Origin: Clostridia bacterium
Lineage (GTDB): Bacteria > Bacillota_A > Clostridia > TANB77 > CAG-508
Assembly (NCBI GenBank): GCA_022792975.1
Contig: JAAWCC010000162.1
Span: 1-10,609 of the forward strand
Direction of reading: 5' to 3'
Length of the DNA stretch: 10,609 nt
Shown: positions 1 to 8,390 of the stretch, piece by piece
Layout of the letters: every line of letters starts with the position of its first letter
Position numbering within the stretch: the first letter of the stretch is position 1
Notes under the pieces: model-generated
What the model was told of the DNA's origin: nothing
Database searches by the model: none
What the model saw: the letters and a program-made list of their open reading frames with translations, nothing else
Translations under genes and position numbers: made by a program

Positions 1-2
1 AA

Positions 3-80
3 ATTTGTAATATTGAAATAGGTTTGATAAAAGAGACTGCAAATAATTTTTTACTAATTATAGCTAAGAATAAAAATTAG
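3..80 (+). CDS. Possible C-terminal end of a gene entering from the left
   Basis: An open frame runs from the window edge to a TAG at 78-80. It encodes about 25 residues ending in IIAKNKN. Its composition is mixed (Glu, Lys, Thr, Gly, Ala) rather than the Lys/Asn/Ile/Tyr monotony of the following DNA, and GC content drops right after the stop. That makes it plausible as the tail of a real protein. I do not recognise the family. In such AT-rich DNA a 26-codon open frame can easily be chance, so this is a weak call. Confidence 0.25.
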   Translation: MCNIEIGLIKETANNFLLIIAKNKN

Positions 81-830
81 AAATATTAATTTTAATAAAG
101 AATAAAAAATGGATAAAATAAATTATATAATTATAAATGCATATTAAAAAGTTTTTTATTAAAATAAGCAAAATTAAATATTAATATAAATAAAAAATTT
201 TATTAAAATTAAATATAAGTTATAAAATTTGAAAATAAATATCAATAAAAATACAGACTAAAATATAAAATTTAAAAAATAGATAATTTATTATTCTTAA
301 ATTATTTAACTATAAATATTGTCAAAAAAGCACATTGTATTTGTAAAAAATAGTATTATATAAAAGTAAAAAAGGTAATCAGAAATAATAAATAAAATAC
401 AAAAAGATTTATTATAAAAATATATTATATGCTTTTGGTGAAAAAGCTAAAAGTATTCGAGAAATGATTGTCATTAAAACAAAACAAATTATAGTAAAAT
501 AGTATAAAAGAATTTAAATATAAATAATTGACTAAAAAGCAAAAAAAAACAGAAATAAAATTTGCAATTAAAGCTAATAGTAGTAATAATATTTTACTTT
601 GTGTAAAATTCAATATTATAAAAATAGAAAACTATTGAAATATAAATATAAAAGTTTCTGAAAAGGGATAGAATGAATATAAATTGTCAAATTGATTGAG
701 GCCACTTCGAAAAGCAATATTTTGCTAAAAAAGTAATATAGATTTTACCTATAAAATTTACAAAAAAACATTAAAATTAAGTAGAATTTATAGATTTTAA
801 ACAATAAAGAATATATTAAAAAAAATAAAA
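81..830. other. Long, extremely AT-rich stretch without a supportable gene
   Basis: About 750 bases with GC near 10 per cent in several lines I counted, well below the genes. It is mostly A-runs and T-runs. I see no tRNA-like cloverleaf, no ordered repeat array, and no open frame with both a ribosome binding site and protein-like composition. A 62-codon minus-strand open frame at 425-613 is Phe/Leu/Asn-rich, as expected of AT-rich DNA read by chance. The stretch could be a long intergenic spacer or an eroded gene. Nothing distinguishes these. Confidence 0.6.
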
Positions 831-856
831 GCCCTTAGAATCGAAATTCTAAGGGC
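820..856 (-). terminator. Rho-independent terminator of the giant activase gene
   Basis: A perfect 11-bp stem, GCCCTTAGAAT (831-841) with its complement at 846-856, closes a four-base loop. On the minus strand the loop reads TTCG, a stabilising tetraloop sequence, and the stem is followed by TTTTATTTTTTTT. It lies 18 bases beyond the stop codon at 875-877, so it terminates the minus-strand gene. AAAAATTTTT on the other side might allow weak activity in the opposite direction. Confidence 0.93.
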
Positions 857-874
857 AAAAATTTTTAAGCAATT

Positions 875-3800
875 TTATTTTAAAATGACTGTTTTTTCAC
901 TATTTTCAATGCTTTGACTCTCATCTACACTTTCTTTTTTAGATTTTTCTAATTCTTCTTGTTCTAAATTATCTTTTGCGACAGTCATTAAAAGCTTTAA
1001 ACGGTTAGTTTGGTTAGCTTCACTTGCACCAGGGTCATAGTCAACTGGACTTATATTTGCATTAGGAAATTTTGAGCGAATTGTCTTAATAACTCCTTTT
1101 CCAACAACGTGATTTGGAAGACAGGCAAATGGCTGAACACATACAATATTCGGAATTCCATTTTCTATATATTCTATCATTTCGGCTGTCAAAAACCAAC
1201 CTTCTCCAGTTTGATTTCCTATTGATAATACATCTTTTACTTTTTCCTCTAAGTGCCATATGTCGCATGGCTTTAAATAATTTTTAGAAGAATTGTTTAA
1301 AGCGATTTTTAAATCTTTCTCAAATATATCGATTAATTTTAAGGCAAGCTTAAAGATTTTTGCTTTTGTTTTGTCAGTATTGAGAAGTGAGTTAAAGGTT
1401 ATTTTATGTGTTGCCATAAATTTTACAAATCCCATAAAATCAGGCATAACTACTTCTGCCCCTTCTGTTTCTAATACATCAATTACAAAGTTATTTCCAA
1501 ATGGATGATATTTTATAAGAATTTCTCCTACAACTCCTACCTTTGGCTTTCTTTGATTTTCGTTTAACTTTATTTTTTCAAAGTCATCTACCATGTCATA
1601 TATACTTTTTTTGAATTCTTTTGAATTTGACTTTTTCACTAGGGATTTACAGGTTGCCATCCATTTATCATATAGATTTTTTGTTTCTCCTTTATTGATT
1701 TCATAAGGTCTATTTCTTAATAATAATTTTTGTAATAAATCTCCATAAATCACTGATTTTAATAGTTTTTCCATTAATGGAATTGTTATTTTAAAGCCTG
1801 CATTTTTTTCCATACCTACGATGTTAAAACTTACTACGGGTACTTGAGGAAAGCCTGCATCTTTTAATGCTTTTCGTATAAATCCAATATAGTTTGTTGC
1901 TCTGCAACCGCCTCCTGTTTGTGACATTATAAGTGCCGTCTTGTTTACATCATATTCTCCTGACTGGAGAGCCTCTATCATTTGTCCAGTTGTCAATATT
2001 GAAGGATAGCAGGCATCATTATTTACATACTTAAGACCAATTTCTACTGTCTTAGGGGTACAAGCATTTAAAAGTTTTACATTATATCCAGAAGCTGCTA
2101 CTGCACTTTCTATTAATTCAAAGTGTATTGGCGCCATTTGTGGAATAAGTATTGTATAATCTTTTCGCATTTCCTTTGTAAAAGGAATCTTATTAATTTC
2201 ATAATTACCAGTTGAGGTTTCACATGATTTACATTCGGAAGTATTCTTTTTGTCTAACCTTTTATTAATACTTGCAAGTAATGACCTTATACGTATGCGT
2301 ACAGCACCTAAATTATTTACTTCATCTATTTTTATTAATGTATACATCTTGTCATAACTTGATAAGATTTCCTCTACTTGATCTGTTGTAACCGCATCTA
2401 CCCCACATCCAAAAGAATTCAATTGGACTAATTCTAGGTTATCATGTTTTCCAACAAAGTCTGCTGCTGCATACAATCTACTATGAAATACCCATTGATC
2501 AACAACTCTTAATGGTCGTTTTACAGAAGTGTCCATTGAAACTGAATCTTCCGTAAGTACACACAAGCCGAGACCAGTAATTAAAGTATCTATCCCATGG
2601 TTTATTTCACTATCTACATGATATGGTCGTCCAGCTAATACTATACCTTTCAAATTATTTTCTTCCATATATTTTAGACTACGTGTAGCCTCATCTCGAA
2701 TATCTTGTTTACATTTTTGATATTCTTTTTCTGCTGCAAGTGCAGCTTCAGTAAGTTCTTTTTTAGTAAAATTATATTCTGAAAATTCTTCTAATTCCAT
2801 TACCTTTTTTACTAAATTTTTTATATCAAAGGGTAAAAATGGATTTATAAATTTTATATTTTTTACTTCCTCAACATTATTCTTTATAACCTCGGCATAT
2901 GATATAACTATTGGACAATTATATTTGTTGTCTGAAGCTTCAAATTCTTTTCTGGAATACGGCATGCAAGGATAAAAGATTGTTTTTATTCCAGAATTTA
3001 TAAGACTCATTATATGGCCATGAGAAAGTTTTGCAGGATAGCAAACCGATTCCGAAGGCATTGATTCCATCCCTTTTTCATAGGTGCTTCTTGTACTTTT
3101 TTCAGATATTATAACTCTAAAGCCAAGTTTAGAGAGGAAGGTAAACCAGAAAGGGTAGTCTTCATACATATTGAGTACTCTAGGAATACCTATTGTTCCA
3201 CGAGGTGCAGCTTTTTCGTCAAGAGGTGTATATCCAAAGATTCTTTCTGCTTTATATTTAACAAGATTTGGAAGTTCTGAGTTTCCTGTGACAATCCCAC
3301 TGCCACGTTCACAGCGATTTCCTGAAACATGAACTTTACCATTATTGAATTTGTTAATTGTGAGTCCACAATGATTTTCGCATCCAGTACATCTTGTATG
3401 AGTAATCTTTATATCTAATTTATCAAGCTCGGATAGTTTTGCAATCGTTGATGAATATTCCATATCAAGATTTGCCTCATATTGCTCTTTACTTAATAAG
3501 GCAACTCCATATGCTCCCATCAGTCCTGCTATATCTGGTCTTGTTACATCTTTTCCAACTATTATTTCAAAGCTACGTAATACAGCATCATTATAGAAGG
3601 TTCCACCTTGTACAACTATATGGTCACCTAGAACTTGCGGATCTCTGACTTTCATAACTTTTTGTATAGCATTTTTTATTACAGAAATTGAAAGACCAGC
3701 CGATATATCTCCTACGGAATAGCCCTCTTTCTGTGATTGCTTGATTTTTGAATTCATAAATACAGTACATCTTGAACCTAAATCAACAGGAGTTCTAGAC

Positions 3801-5225
3801 ATTAATGCTTCAGTTACAAAGTCTTCAATTGATAAATTTAAACTTTTAGCAAAGGTCTCAATAAAAGAACCACAGCCTGATGAACATGCTTCATTTAGCA
3901 TAATATTATCTATTGCTCCATTTTTTAATTTGATGTATTTCATGTCTTGACCGCCAATATCTACTATACTTGTAACTTCTGGCATGAATTCGGAAGCTGC
4001 TCTATAATGTGCAATTGTTTCAATTTCATTTAGATCGACATTTAAGGCAGTTTGTATTAACTTTTCTCCATAGCCTGTAACGCCTGAAAATCGAATCTTA
4101 GCCTTTTTAGGTAAAATGCCATATACTTCCCTTAACATTTCAACAACACTCTTTAGAGGGTCACCTTCGTTGTTCCTGTAAATTGAGTGCATAAGACTTC
4201 CTTCATTATCAATAATAGCAAGCTTTGTTGTTGTTGAGCCTGCGTCTATTCCTATAAAGCAGTCTCCTTCATAGTCTTTTAAAGGTCTCCTTTTTACTTT
4301 TGCTTTTCCGATGTCTTTCTTTAAAGGCATCGTATTCTGCATCAATTGAAAATAATGGAGATAGAGGCTTAGTTGTTGTGTCGTGTGAACTCCTTAAAAC
4401 TTCAATTCTGCTTTTTAATTTCTCAACAGAAATAGGCTTTCTATTAATAGAATCAAGTGCTGCCCCTTTTGCAACTAAAAGATGAGCATCAATTGGCGTA
4501 ATTGCTTCTTCTGGCTTCAAATTAAGAGTTTCTATAAAACGCTTTCTAAGTTCTGATAAATAGTTTAGAGGTCCTCCTAAAAATGCAATATTTCCACGTA
4601 TTGGTCTGCCACAAGCAAGACCACTAATGGTCTGATTAACTACGGCTTGAAGTATTGAAACTGCTATGTCTGATTTTGCAGCACCTTCATTTATTAATGG
4701 CTGAATGTCAGTTTTGGCAAATACCCCACAACGTGAAGCGATTGGATAGATTGTTTTGAAATTTTTTGCGAGTTCATTTAAACCATCGGTATCCGTATGC
4801 AAAAGGCTTGCCATTTGATCTAAAAACGCTCCAGTTCCTCCTGCACAAGTTCCATTCATACGCTGCTCAACAAATTTATCAAAATATATTATTTTAGCAT
4901 CTTCACCGCCAAGTTCTATAACTACATCAGTTTCCGGTATATATTTTTCTACTGCACGTTTACAAGATACTACCTCTTGAATAAAGGGTAAGTCCAAAAA
5001 GGTTGCAGCAGACATTGCACCAGAGCCTGTTAGTGCTATTGTAAATTCATTGCTTGGATAACTTTCAGCAAGCTCCTCAAGCACTTTGCAGACCGTGTTT
5101 TTTGTGTCTGAAAAGTGTCTTTTATATGAGGTATGTATGGTTTCTAAATCATCATTCATGACTGCTATTTTTACAGTTGTTGAACCTACGTCTAATCCAA
5201 CATGTAATAATTTTTCATTTTTCAT
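875..5225 (-). CDS. Giant acyl-CoA dehydratase activase/DUF2229 fusion, read through an in-frame CGG by +1 shift
   Basis: Two overlapping reading frames (5225-4269 and 4345-875) together encode one 1449-residue protein if the ribosome skips one base at the CGG at 4310-4308. This family is normally a single chain of about 1400-1450 residues. The first BadF/BadG/BcrA/BcrD ATPase domain is about residues 7-265, with DVGSTTVK, Cys127 in NGTCAGGTGAF and Cys166 in SRCGVF, the cysteine pattern of [4Fe-4S]-binding HgdC-type activases. The second is about 322-590, with IDAGSTTTK, Cys447/Cys451 and Cys486. Then come a CTGCENHC cluster (612-619), a DUF2229 region from about 670 and an HgdB-like C-terminal part. 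HgdC-type activases pass single electrons, with ATP hydrolysis, to 2-hydroxyacyl-CoA dehydratases. The substrate of this cytoplasmic fusion family is unknown. Start ATG at 5225 has AAGGAG (5239-5234) eight bases upstream. The gene stands alone with its own promoter and terminator. Without recoding, the upstream frame ends 13 codons after CGG. Confidence 0.88.
4308..4310 (-). other. CGG +1 recoding site in the activase gene
   Basis: Minus-strand reading is AGA CAT CGG AAA AGC in the upstream frame, codon 306. Skipping the C gives AGA CAT GGA AAA GCA AAA GTA, which continues as RHGKAKVKR and DYEGDCFIGIDAGSTTTK, the expected linker into the second activase domain. Frame 0 runs out at a TGA at 4271-4269. 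This is the only in-frame CGG found in the gene. Confidence 0.8.
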
Positions 5226-5264
5226 ATGCTTTACTCCTTAATAGTCTTTTTTACTTTCCATATA

Positions 5265-5293
5265 ATTTTATACGCAAATTGCAATTTTGTCAA
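5265..5293 (-). promoter_or_regulatory. Sigma-A-type promoter of the activase gene with a palindrome in its spacer
   Basis: On the minus strand a perfect -35 TTGACA (5293-5288) is followed after 17 bases by TAAAAT (5270-5265), about 40 bases before the ATG. The spacer contains the perfect 12-bp palindrome AAATTGCAATTT (5276-5287). A separate 9-bp inverted repeat flanks the region: TACGCAAAT at 5271-5279 and its complement at 5327-5335. A dimeric regulator binding the palindrome would block this promoter; which one is not visible. Confidence 0.8.
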
Positions 5294-5455
5294 TGTAAAA
5301 ATGTTCCTTTTTAGTTTGAAAGGCTCATTTGCGTAAGACTTTTTAGATTTATTAATTCTACATAAAATTATTATTTAAAAAAGTATTCATATTTTGTCCT
5401 AATGCTAAATATATTGAAATATGAATTTATAAAAGAGAAAAGGAATGTGAGTGAT

Positions 5456-6016
5456 ATGAAAAATGGAAAGGTTTTTTTAATTATAATTGGAATTATTCTT
5501 TGTGTTTTGGTAATAATTACTATTTTTAGCTCTCTAAAAAAACAGGACACTTTAGGAAATACAGAGATAACTCCTGGTGAAGAAATGACTGAAGAACAAG
5601 AACGTCAGACTATTATTTCTTTGTACTATATTAGCTTGGAGAATAATACTTTAACGCCAGAGGCTAGGGTTATAGATGCTAAAAATTTACTTGAGAATCC
5701 ATATAAGACTTTAACAGAATATCTTATTGAGGGACCAAAAAATGATAAATTACAAAGAGCACTACCAAGTGGCACTAAAGTAAATGGTGCAACACGTTCA
5801 GGTGATATGATTTTACTTGATTTGTCAGAGGAGTTTATTCAAGATCAGAAGGAAGATGCAATAAAAATAGCTGCGAATTCAATTGTAAATACTCTTACAG
5901 AGTTAAATGATGTAAATTCTGTAAAAATACTAATTAATGGCGAGGAAGGAAAAAAACTTGAGGGAACAGAAATTGATTTTAGTAAAGCTTTTTTTAGAGA
6001 AGAAAGTTCTACTTAA
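5456..6016 (+). CDS. GerMN-domain membrane-anchored protein
   Basis: About 186 residues. A single hydrophobic segment (about residues 5-24) follows a short Lys-containing N-terminus, so the protein is probably anchored with the rest outside the cell. The Cys in it is not in a lipobox. A GerMN domain covers about residues 62-165, with the typical NPYKTLTEYLIEGP, LPSGTKVNG, DMILLDLSEEF and SIVNTLTELNDV blocks. GerMN domains occur in GerM of Bacillus and in many sporulation or cell-wall proteins; the exact role of this one is unknown. I prefer ATG 5456, with AAAGGA ending at 5444, over ATG 5402, which has no ribosome binding site and adds a charged extension before the membrane segment. There is no in-frame CGG. 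It is divergent from the activase gene and followed by a hairpin terminator. Confidence 0.88.
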   Translation: MKNGKVFLIIIGIILCVLVIITIFSSLKKQDTLGNTEITPGEEMTEEQERQTIISLYYISLENNTLTPEARVIDAKNLLENPYKTLTEYLIEGPKNDKLQRALPSGTKVNGATRSGDMILLDLSEEFIQDQKEDAIKIAANSIVNTLTELNDVNSVKILINGEEGKKLEGTEIDFSKAFFREESST

Positions 6017-6179
6017 AAAACTTATATAGTTTAATATATTTCATGAAATGCTTGTAATTAAAAAGGAAATGCTCTACTTCGTTTAACGAGTTTATAGCAT
6101 TTTCTTTTCTTTGCTTAAAACTTACTTTTGAATTTTGCTTGATATCTCCATTTCTAGAGTAAAAGATATTATTATTCAT
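6009..6179 (-). CDS. Small basic protein of 56 residues, unknown function
   Basis: A minus-strand ATG at 6179 is preceded by GAGGTG (6190-6185) with seven-base spacing, a strong ribosome binding site that would be unlikely by chance. The frame runs 56 codons to TAG at 6011-6009, overlapping the last codons of the GerMN gene by 8 bases. The protein begins MNNNIFYSRNGDIK. From about residue 22 it is a Lys/Asn/Phe/Tyr-rich, probably helical segment containing KENAINSLNEVEHF and ending KYIKLYKFFK. It has no signal peptide or membrane segment. I do not recognise a family. It is divergent from trmN6, and the two start regions share about 80 bases. Its length is below common ORF cut-offs, so it may be missed in annotation. 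Confidence 0.62.
   Translation of the reverse strand: MNNNIFYSRNGDIKQNSKVSFKQRKENAINSLNEVEHFLFNYKHFMKYIKLYKFFK
6065..6110 (+). terminator. Probable terminator after the GerMN gene
   Basis: GGAAATGCT (6065-6073) pairs with AGCATTTTC (6096-6104), including one G-U pair. An inner ACTTCG/CGAGT stem with one bulged base lies between them. A TTTTCTTTGCTT tail follows. The hairpin begins about 50 bases after the GerMN stop. The same bases lie inside a likely small minus-strand gene, so the dyad may serve two purposes or be partly coincidental. Confidence 0.6.
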
Positions 6180-6196
6180 AATTACACCTCATGGTC

Positions 6197-6225
6197 TTTC
6201 AATTTGTATTTATTTGTTATATAAT
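6197..6225 (+). promoter_or_regulatory. Likely promoter of trmN6-rsmI
   Basis: A perfect -10 hexamer TATAAT (6220-6225) has a weak -35 (TTTCAA, 6197-6202) 17 bases upstream. It sits 38 bases before the ATG at 6263. Because it lies inside the longer open frame that begins at 6191, it argues for the internal start of trmN6. Confidence 0.55.
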
Positions 6226-6262
6226 ATATTATGAAAATAAAAAAAGAAGGTTACTTTGTATT

Positions 6263-7000
6263 ATGAAAATAAATGAAGATGAAAGAATTGATGATTTAGA
6301 ATTGAAAGGCTTAAAGATAATTCAAAATAAAAAATGGTTTTGCTTTGGAATTGATAGTGTTTTACTTTCGGATTTTTCAAATGATATTCATAAAAATAGT
6401 TCGATTTTAGATTTAGGAGCAGGAAATGGAATACTAGAATTATTACTTTCTGCTAAAATAGAGGGAGCTAAAATTACTGGAATTGAAGTACAAAAGAAAG
6501 TCGCTGAATTAGCTTATAGAAATATTAAGCTTAATAAGTTAGAAGAAAAAGTCAAAATTAGAAATATTAATGTTAAGGATTTCCTTGAAGAAATCAAATA
6601 TGATGCAGTTGTCACTAATCCACCATATAAAGAGGCGGGGGCAGGATTGCAAAATGAGGAGGAGGCAAAAGTTATTGCTAGACATGAGAAATTAGCAAAT
6701 TTAGAAGATTTTATTAAAGCTGCAAGTAGAAATTTAAAAGACAAAGGCTCAATGTATATGGTAAATAGACCAGAAAGGCTTACGGATATACTGTGTTTGT
6801 GTAGACAGTATAAGTTAGAACCTAAAATTATTAGGTTTGTGTTTTCTAAGGTTAATTCCTTACCAGTTTTAATTTTAATTAAAGCTACAAAAAATGCAAA
6901 TAGATTTTTAAAAATAGAAAAACCATTATACATTTATGGGGGAAATGGAGAATATACAGAAGAAATTTTGAAAATATATAATAAGGAGAAAAAGTCATGA
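6263..7000 (+). CDS. trmN6: tRNA1(Val) (adenine37-N6)-methyltransferase family protein
   Basis: A 245-residue class I SAM-dependent methyltransferase of the TrmN6/YfiC group. In the characterised Escherichia coli member the reaction is N6-methylation of A37 in tRNA1(Val). Visible motifs are DDLELKGLKIIQNKKWFCFGIDSVLLSDF at the N-terminus, given here in pieces: DDLELKGLKII (10-20) and FGIDSVLLSDF (28-38). Motif I is DLGAGNGIL (50-58), the acidic GIEV (73-76) follows, and the catalytic NPPY of adenine N6-methylases is at 119-122. I use ATG 6263, with GAAGG at 6246-6250. The longer frame from 6191 would add a non-homologous hydrophobic extension that overlaps the promoter. The stop overlaps the rsmI start as ATGA, so the two are translationally coupled. 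There is no in-frame CGG. The pairing with rsmI and nearby abrB is common in clostridia. Confidence 0.9.
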   Translation: MKINEDERIDDLELKGLKIIQNKKWFCFGIDSVLLSDFSNDIHKNSSILDLGAGNGILELLLSAKIEGAKITGIEVQKKVAELAYRNIKLNKLEEKVKIRNINVKDFLEEIKYDAVVTNPPYKEAGAGLQNEEEAKVIARHEKLANLEDFIKAASRNLKDKGSMYMVNRPERLTDILCLCRQYKLEPKIIRFVFSKVNSLPVLILIKATKNANRFLKIEKPLYIYGGNGEYTEEILKIYNKEKKS

Positions 7001-7813
7001 GTGGAGTTTTATATTTAGTTGCAACACCAATTGGAAACTTAGAAGATATTACTTTAAGGGCAATAAGAGTTTTGAGAGAAGCAGATATAATTGTAGCAGA
7101 GGACACGAGACAAACTTTAAAATTGTTAAACCATTTAAAGATTTCAAAAAGAATAATTAGTTATCATAGACATAGTGGGGAGGAAAAAGCGATAGATATA
7201 ATAGAAGAAATAAAATCAGGAAGGAGTATTGCCTTGGTATCAGATGCAGGAACCCCAGTGATATCAGATCCAGGAGAAGAAATTGTGCAGATTGCTATAA
7301 ATGCAGGAATAAATGTGATTCCAATTCCTGGAGCCTGTGCATTAATAACTGCACTTATAGCATCAGGAATTGATGCAAAGGAATTTTCTTTTTTTGGGTT
7401 TTTACCAATAAATAAGAAATTTAGAGCTGAAAAACTGAAGGAAATATCAATATCCAAGCAAACAATAATATTATATGAGGCACCACATAAATTGATAAAT
7501 ACATTAAAAGAGTTAGAAAAAATTATACAGGATAGAAAAATTGTCTTAGCGAGAGAATTAACAAAGATACATGAGGAATTTATAGGAGGAGCTGTATCAG
7601 CAGTTCTAGAAAAAATTAAAGAGCCTAGAGGAGAGTATGTAATTGTTATACAAAAGAATATAAAGAAAAAGGACGATGATTTCCAAAATATGACAATAGA
7701 AGAACACTATAAATACTATGAACACTTACGGATTTAGTAAAAAGGATATAATTAAACAAATTGCAAAGGATAGAGAAGTAAAAAAAGATGAGATATATAA
7801 ACAATTTATATAG
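6997..7813 (+). CDS. rsmI: 16S rRNA (cytidine1402-2'-O)-methyltransferase RsmI, completed by +1 shift at CGG
   Basis: A tetrapyrrole-methylase-fold enzyme that 2'-O-methylates C1402 in the 16S rRNA P-site region. Motifs are LVATPIGNLEDITLRA (7-22), AEDTRQT (34-40), SDAGTPVISDPG (82-93), PIPGACA (109-115) and LYEAPHK (159-165). Read conventionally it ends at 7737 after 246 residues, two codons past EEHYKYYEHL. If the C of the in-frame CGG at 7729 is skipped, the frame continues as GFSKKDIIKQIAKDR and ends at TAG 7811-7813, giving 271 residues. That restores the C-terminal SKK-IK--AK-R helical segment typical of the family. The start is ATG 6997, with AGGAG at 6984-6988, overlapping the trmN6 stop. 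CGG occurs nowhere else in frame. The missing tail is not catalytic, so even the short form could keep some activity. Confidence 0.92.
7729..7731 (+). other. CGG +1 recoding site in rsmI
   Basis: The frame-0 reading is GAA CAC TTA CGG ATT TAG, codon 245, with a stop one codon after ATT. Skipping the C gives GAA CAC TTA GGA TTT AGT AAA AAG, i.e. EHLGFSKK. The glycine falls where RsmI proteins commonly have Gly before the SKK motif. The new frame stays open for 27 codons to 7813. Confidence 0.82.
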
Positions 7814-7824
7814 TGGAGTAAGAG

Positions 7825-7872
7825 TTTTAGCTGGCAACTTATCAAATAAAAATTATAAGATGCCAACTAAAA
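7825..7872. repeat. Large inverted repeat between convergent rsmI and abrB
   Basis: The 18-base arms at 7825-7842 (TTTTAGCTGGCAACTTAT) and 7855-7872 match at 16 of 18 positions, around a 12-base loop. In the minus-strand (abrB) transcript one of the two mismatches becomes a G-U pair, so the hairpin is a little stronger there. The arms end in T4 and A4, but no separate U-tract follows on either strand. I read it as a transcript 3' end shared by the two converging genes, perhaps a non-canonical terminator. Confidence 0.6.
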
Positions 7873-7883
7873 ATAAAGCTAAT

Positions 7884-8132
7884 TTAAGAAAGCTTAGAAA
7901 TCTTGTCTTTACATTTAGGGCAAATTAGTTTATCTGCATAAGAGACTAAATCTTTATCGCTACCACAAAAAGTACACCCTGCATTACATTTTTTTAGGAT
8001 AATAGAAGAACCTTCAACATAAATATCCAAAGAATCTTTTTCACCAATACCTAATTTCGTTCTAAGTTCCATTGGAATAACAATTCTTCCAAGTTCATCA
8101 ACCTTTCTAGATATCCCAGTTGATTTAACCAT
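7884..8132 (-). CDS. abrB: AbrB-family transition-state regulator with cysteine-rich tail
   Basis: An 82-residue DNA-binding protein. Residues 1-47 form the swapped-hairpin AbrB domain: STGISRKVDELGRIVIPMEL, then LGIGEKDSLDIYVEG and IILKK. The C-terminus has CxxC at 53-56 and 71-74, a zinc-ribbon-like tail seen in clostridial AbrB proteins. In Bacillus, AbrB represses post-exponential genes and is itself repressed by Spo0A. ATG 8132 is preceded by AGGAGG (8145-8140) with seven-base spacing. A perfect -10 TATAAT lies at 8160-8155, but its -35 is not clear. Upstream lies a structured RNA ending in a terminator, so abrB has either its own promoter or a terminator-controlled leader. The gene is intact and has no in-frame CGG. 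Confidence 0.92.
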   Translation of the reverse strand: MVKSTGISRKVDELGRIVIPMELRTKLGIGEKDSLDIYVEGSSIILKKCNAGCTFCGSDKDLVSYADKLICPKCKDKISKLS

Positions 8133-8154
8133 AACAATACCTCCTCAATAATCT

Positions 8155-8160
8155 ATTATA
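8155..8160 (-). promoter_or_regulatory. -10 element upstream of abrB
   Basis: A perfect TATAAT on the minus strand lies about 22 bases before the ATG and ten bases before the ribosome binding site. I could not find a convincing -35 at 16-18 bases, so this is a moderate call. Confidence 0.45.
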
Positions 8161-8251
8161 TCTTTTGTAAATATAGTTTTATTATTAGTTTATGTACTTT
8201 TATGATAACACAAAATTTTCTAATAATCAACAAAAAATGTAAAAATTTGAC

Positions 8252-8284
8252 AAAAAAAGAATACAGGAGCTTGCGACTCCTGTA
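8252..8284 (-). terminator. Rho-independent terminator between spmB and abrB
   Basis: An 8-bp stem TACAGGAG/CTCCTGTA (8262-8269 with 8277-8284) closes a seven-base loop. On the minus strand it is followed by TTCTTTTTTT. It ends either the spm transcript or the structured RNA. If that RNA is an abrB leader, this is the attenuation hairpin. Confidence 0.88.
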
Positions 8285-8390
8285 AAGTTAGATATATAAC
8301 TCCGGTTGGAGATTTGTTGTAGAGGGTGTCTCCGCTAATGTATAATAAAATGGGGGCGCGAAGAGATATAAAATTATCCTCTACAAGATT
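8252..8390 (-). ncRNA. Structured RNA or leader upstream of abrB, family not recognised
   Basis: On the minus strand a 9-bp stem pairs TTGTAGAGG with CCTCTACAA (8378-8386 with 8317-8325). It encloses a second stem, TCTC plus CGC with a two-base bulge (8358-8366 with 8329-8335), and a loop with a C-rich tract, GCCCCCA. Next is a small hairpin CTCC/GGAG (8300-8311), then an intrinsic terminator. CTCC at 8311-8308 could pair instead with GGAG in the earlier stem or in the terminator arm, so mutually exclusive folds are possible. That pattern suits a regulated leader of abrB. The C-rich loop also suits a Gram-positive small RNA that pairs with ribosome binding sites. I matched it to no known riboswitch. 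No T-box GGTGG-ACCGCG motif is present. Confidence 0.5.

Noticed and set aside
425..613. Minus-strand open frame of 62 codons
   Set aside because: Phe/Leu/Asn/Ser-rich translation as expected from AT-rich DNA, no clear ribosome binding site and no recognisable motif.
5402..5455. Upstream start for the GerMN protein
   Set aside because: No ribosome binding site before 5402; ATG 5456 places the membrane segment at the N-terminus and has a purine-rich site upstream.
6191..6262. Upstream start for trmN6
   Set aside because: The extension overlaps the TATAAT promoter element, is unlike family N-termini and lacks a ribosome binding site.
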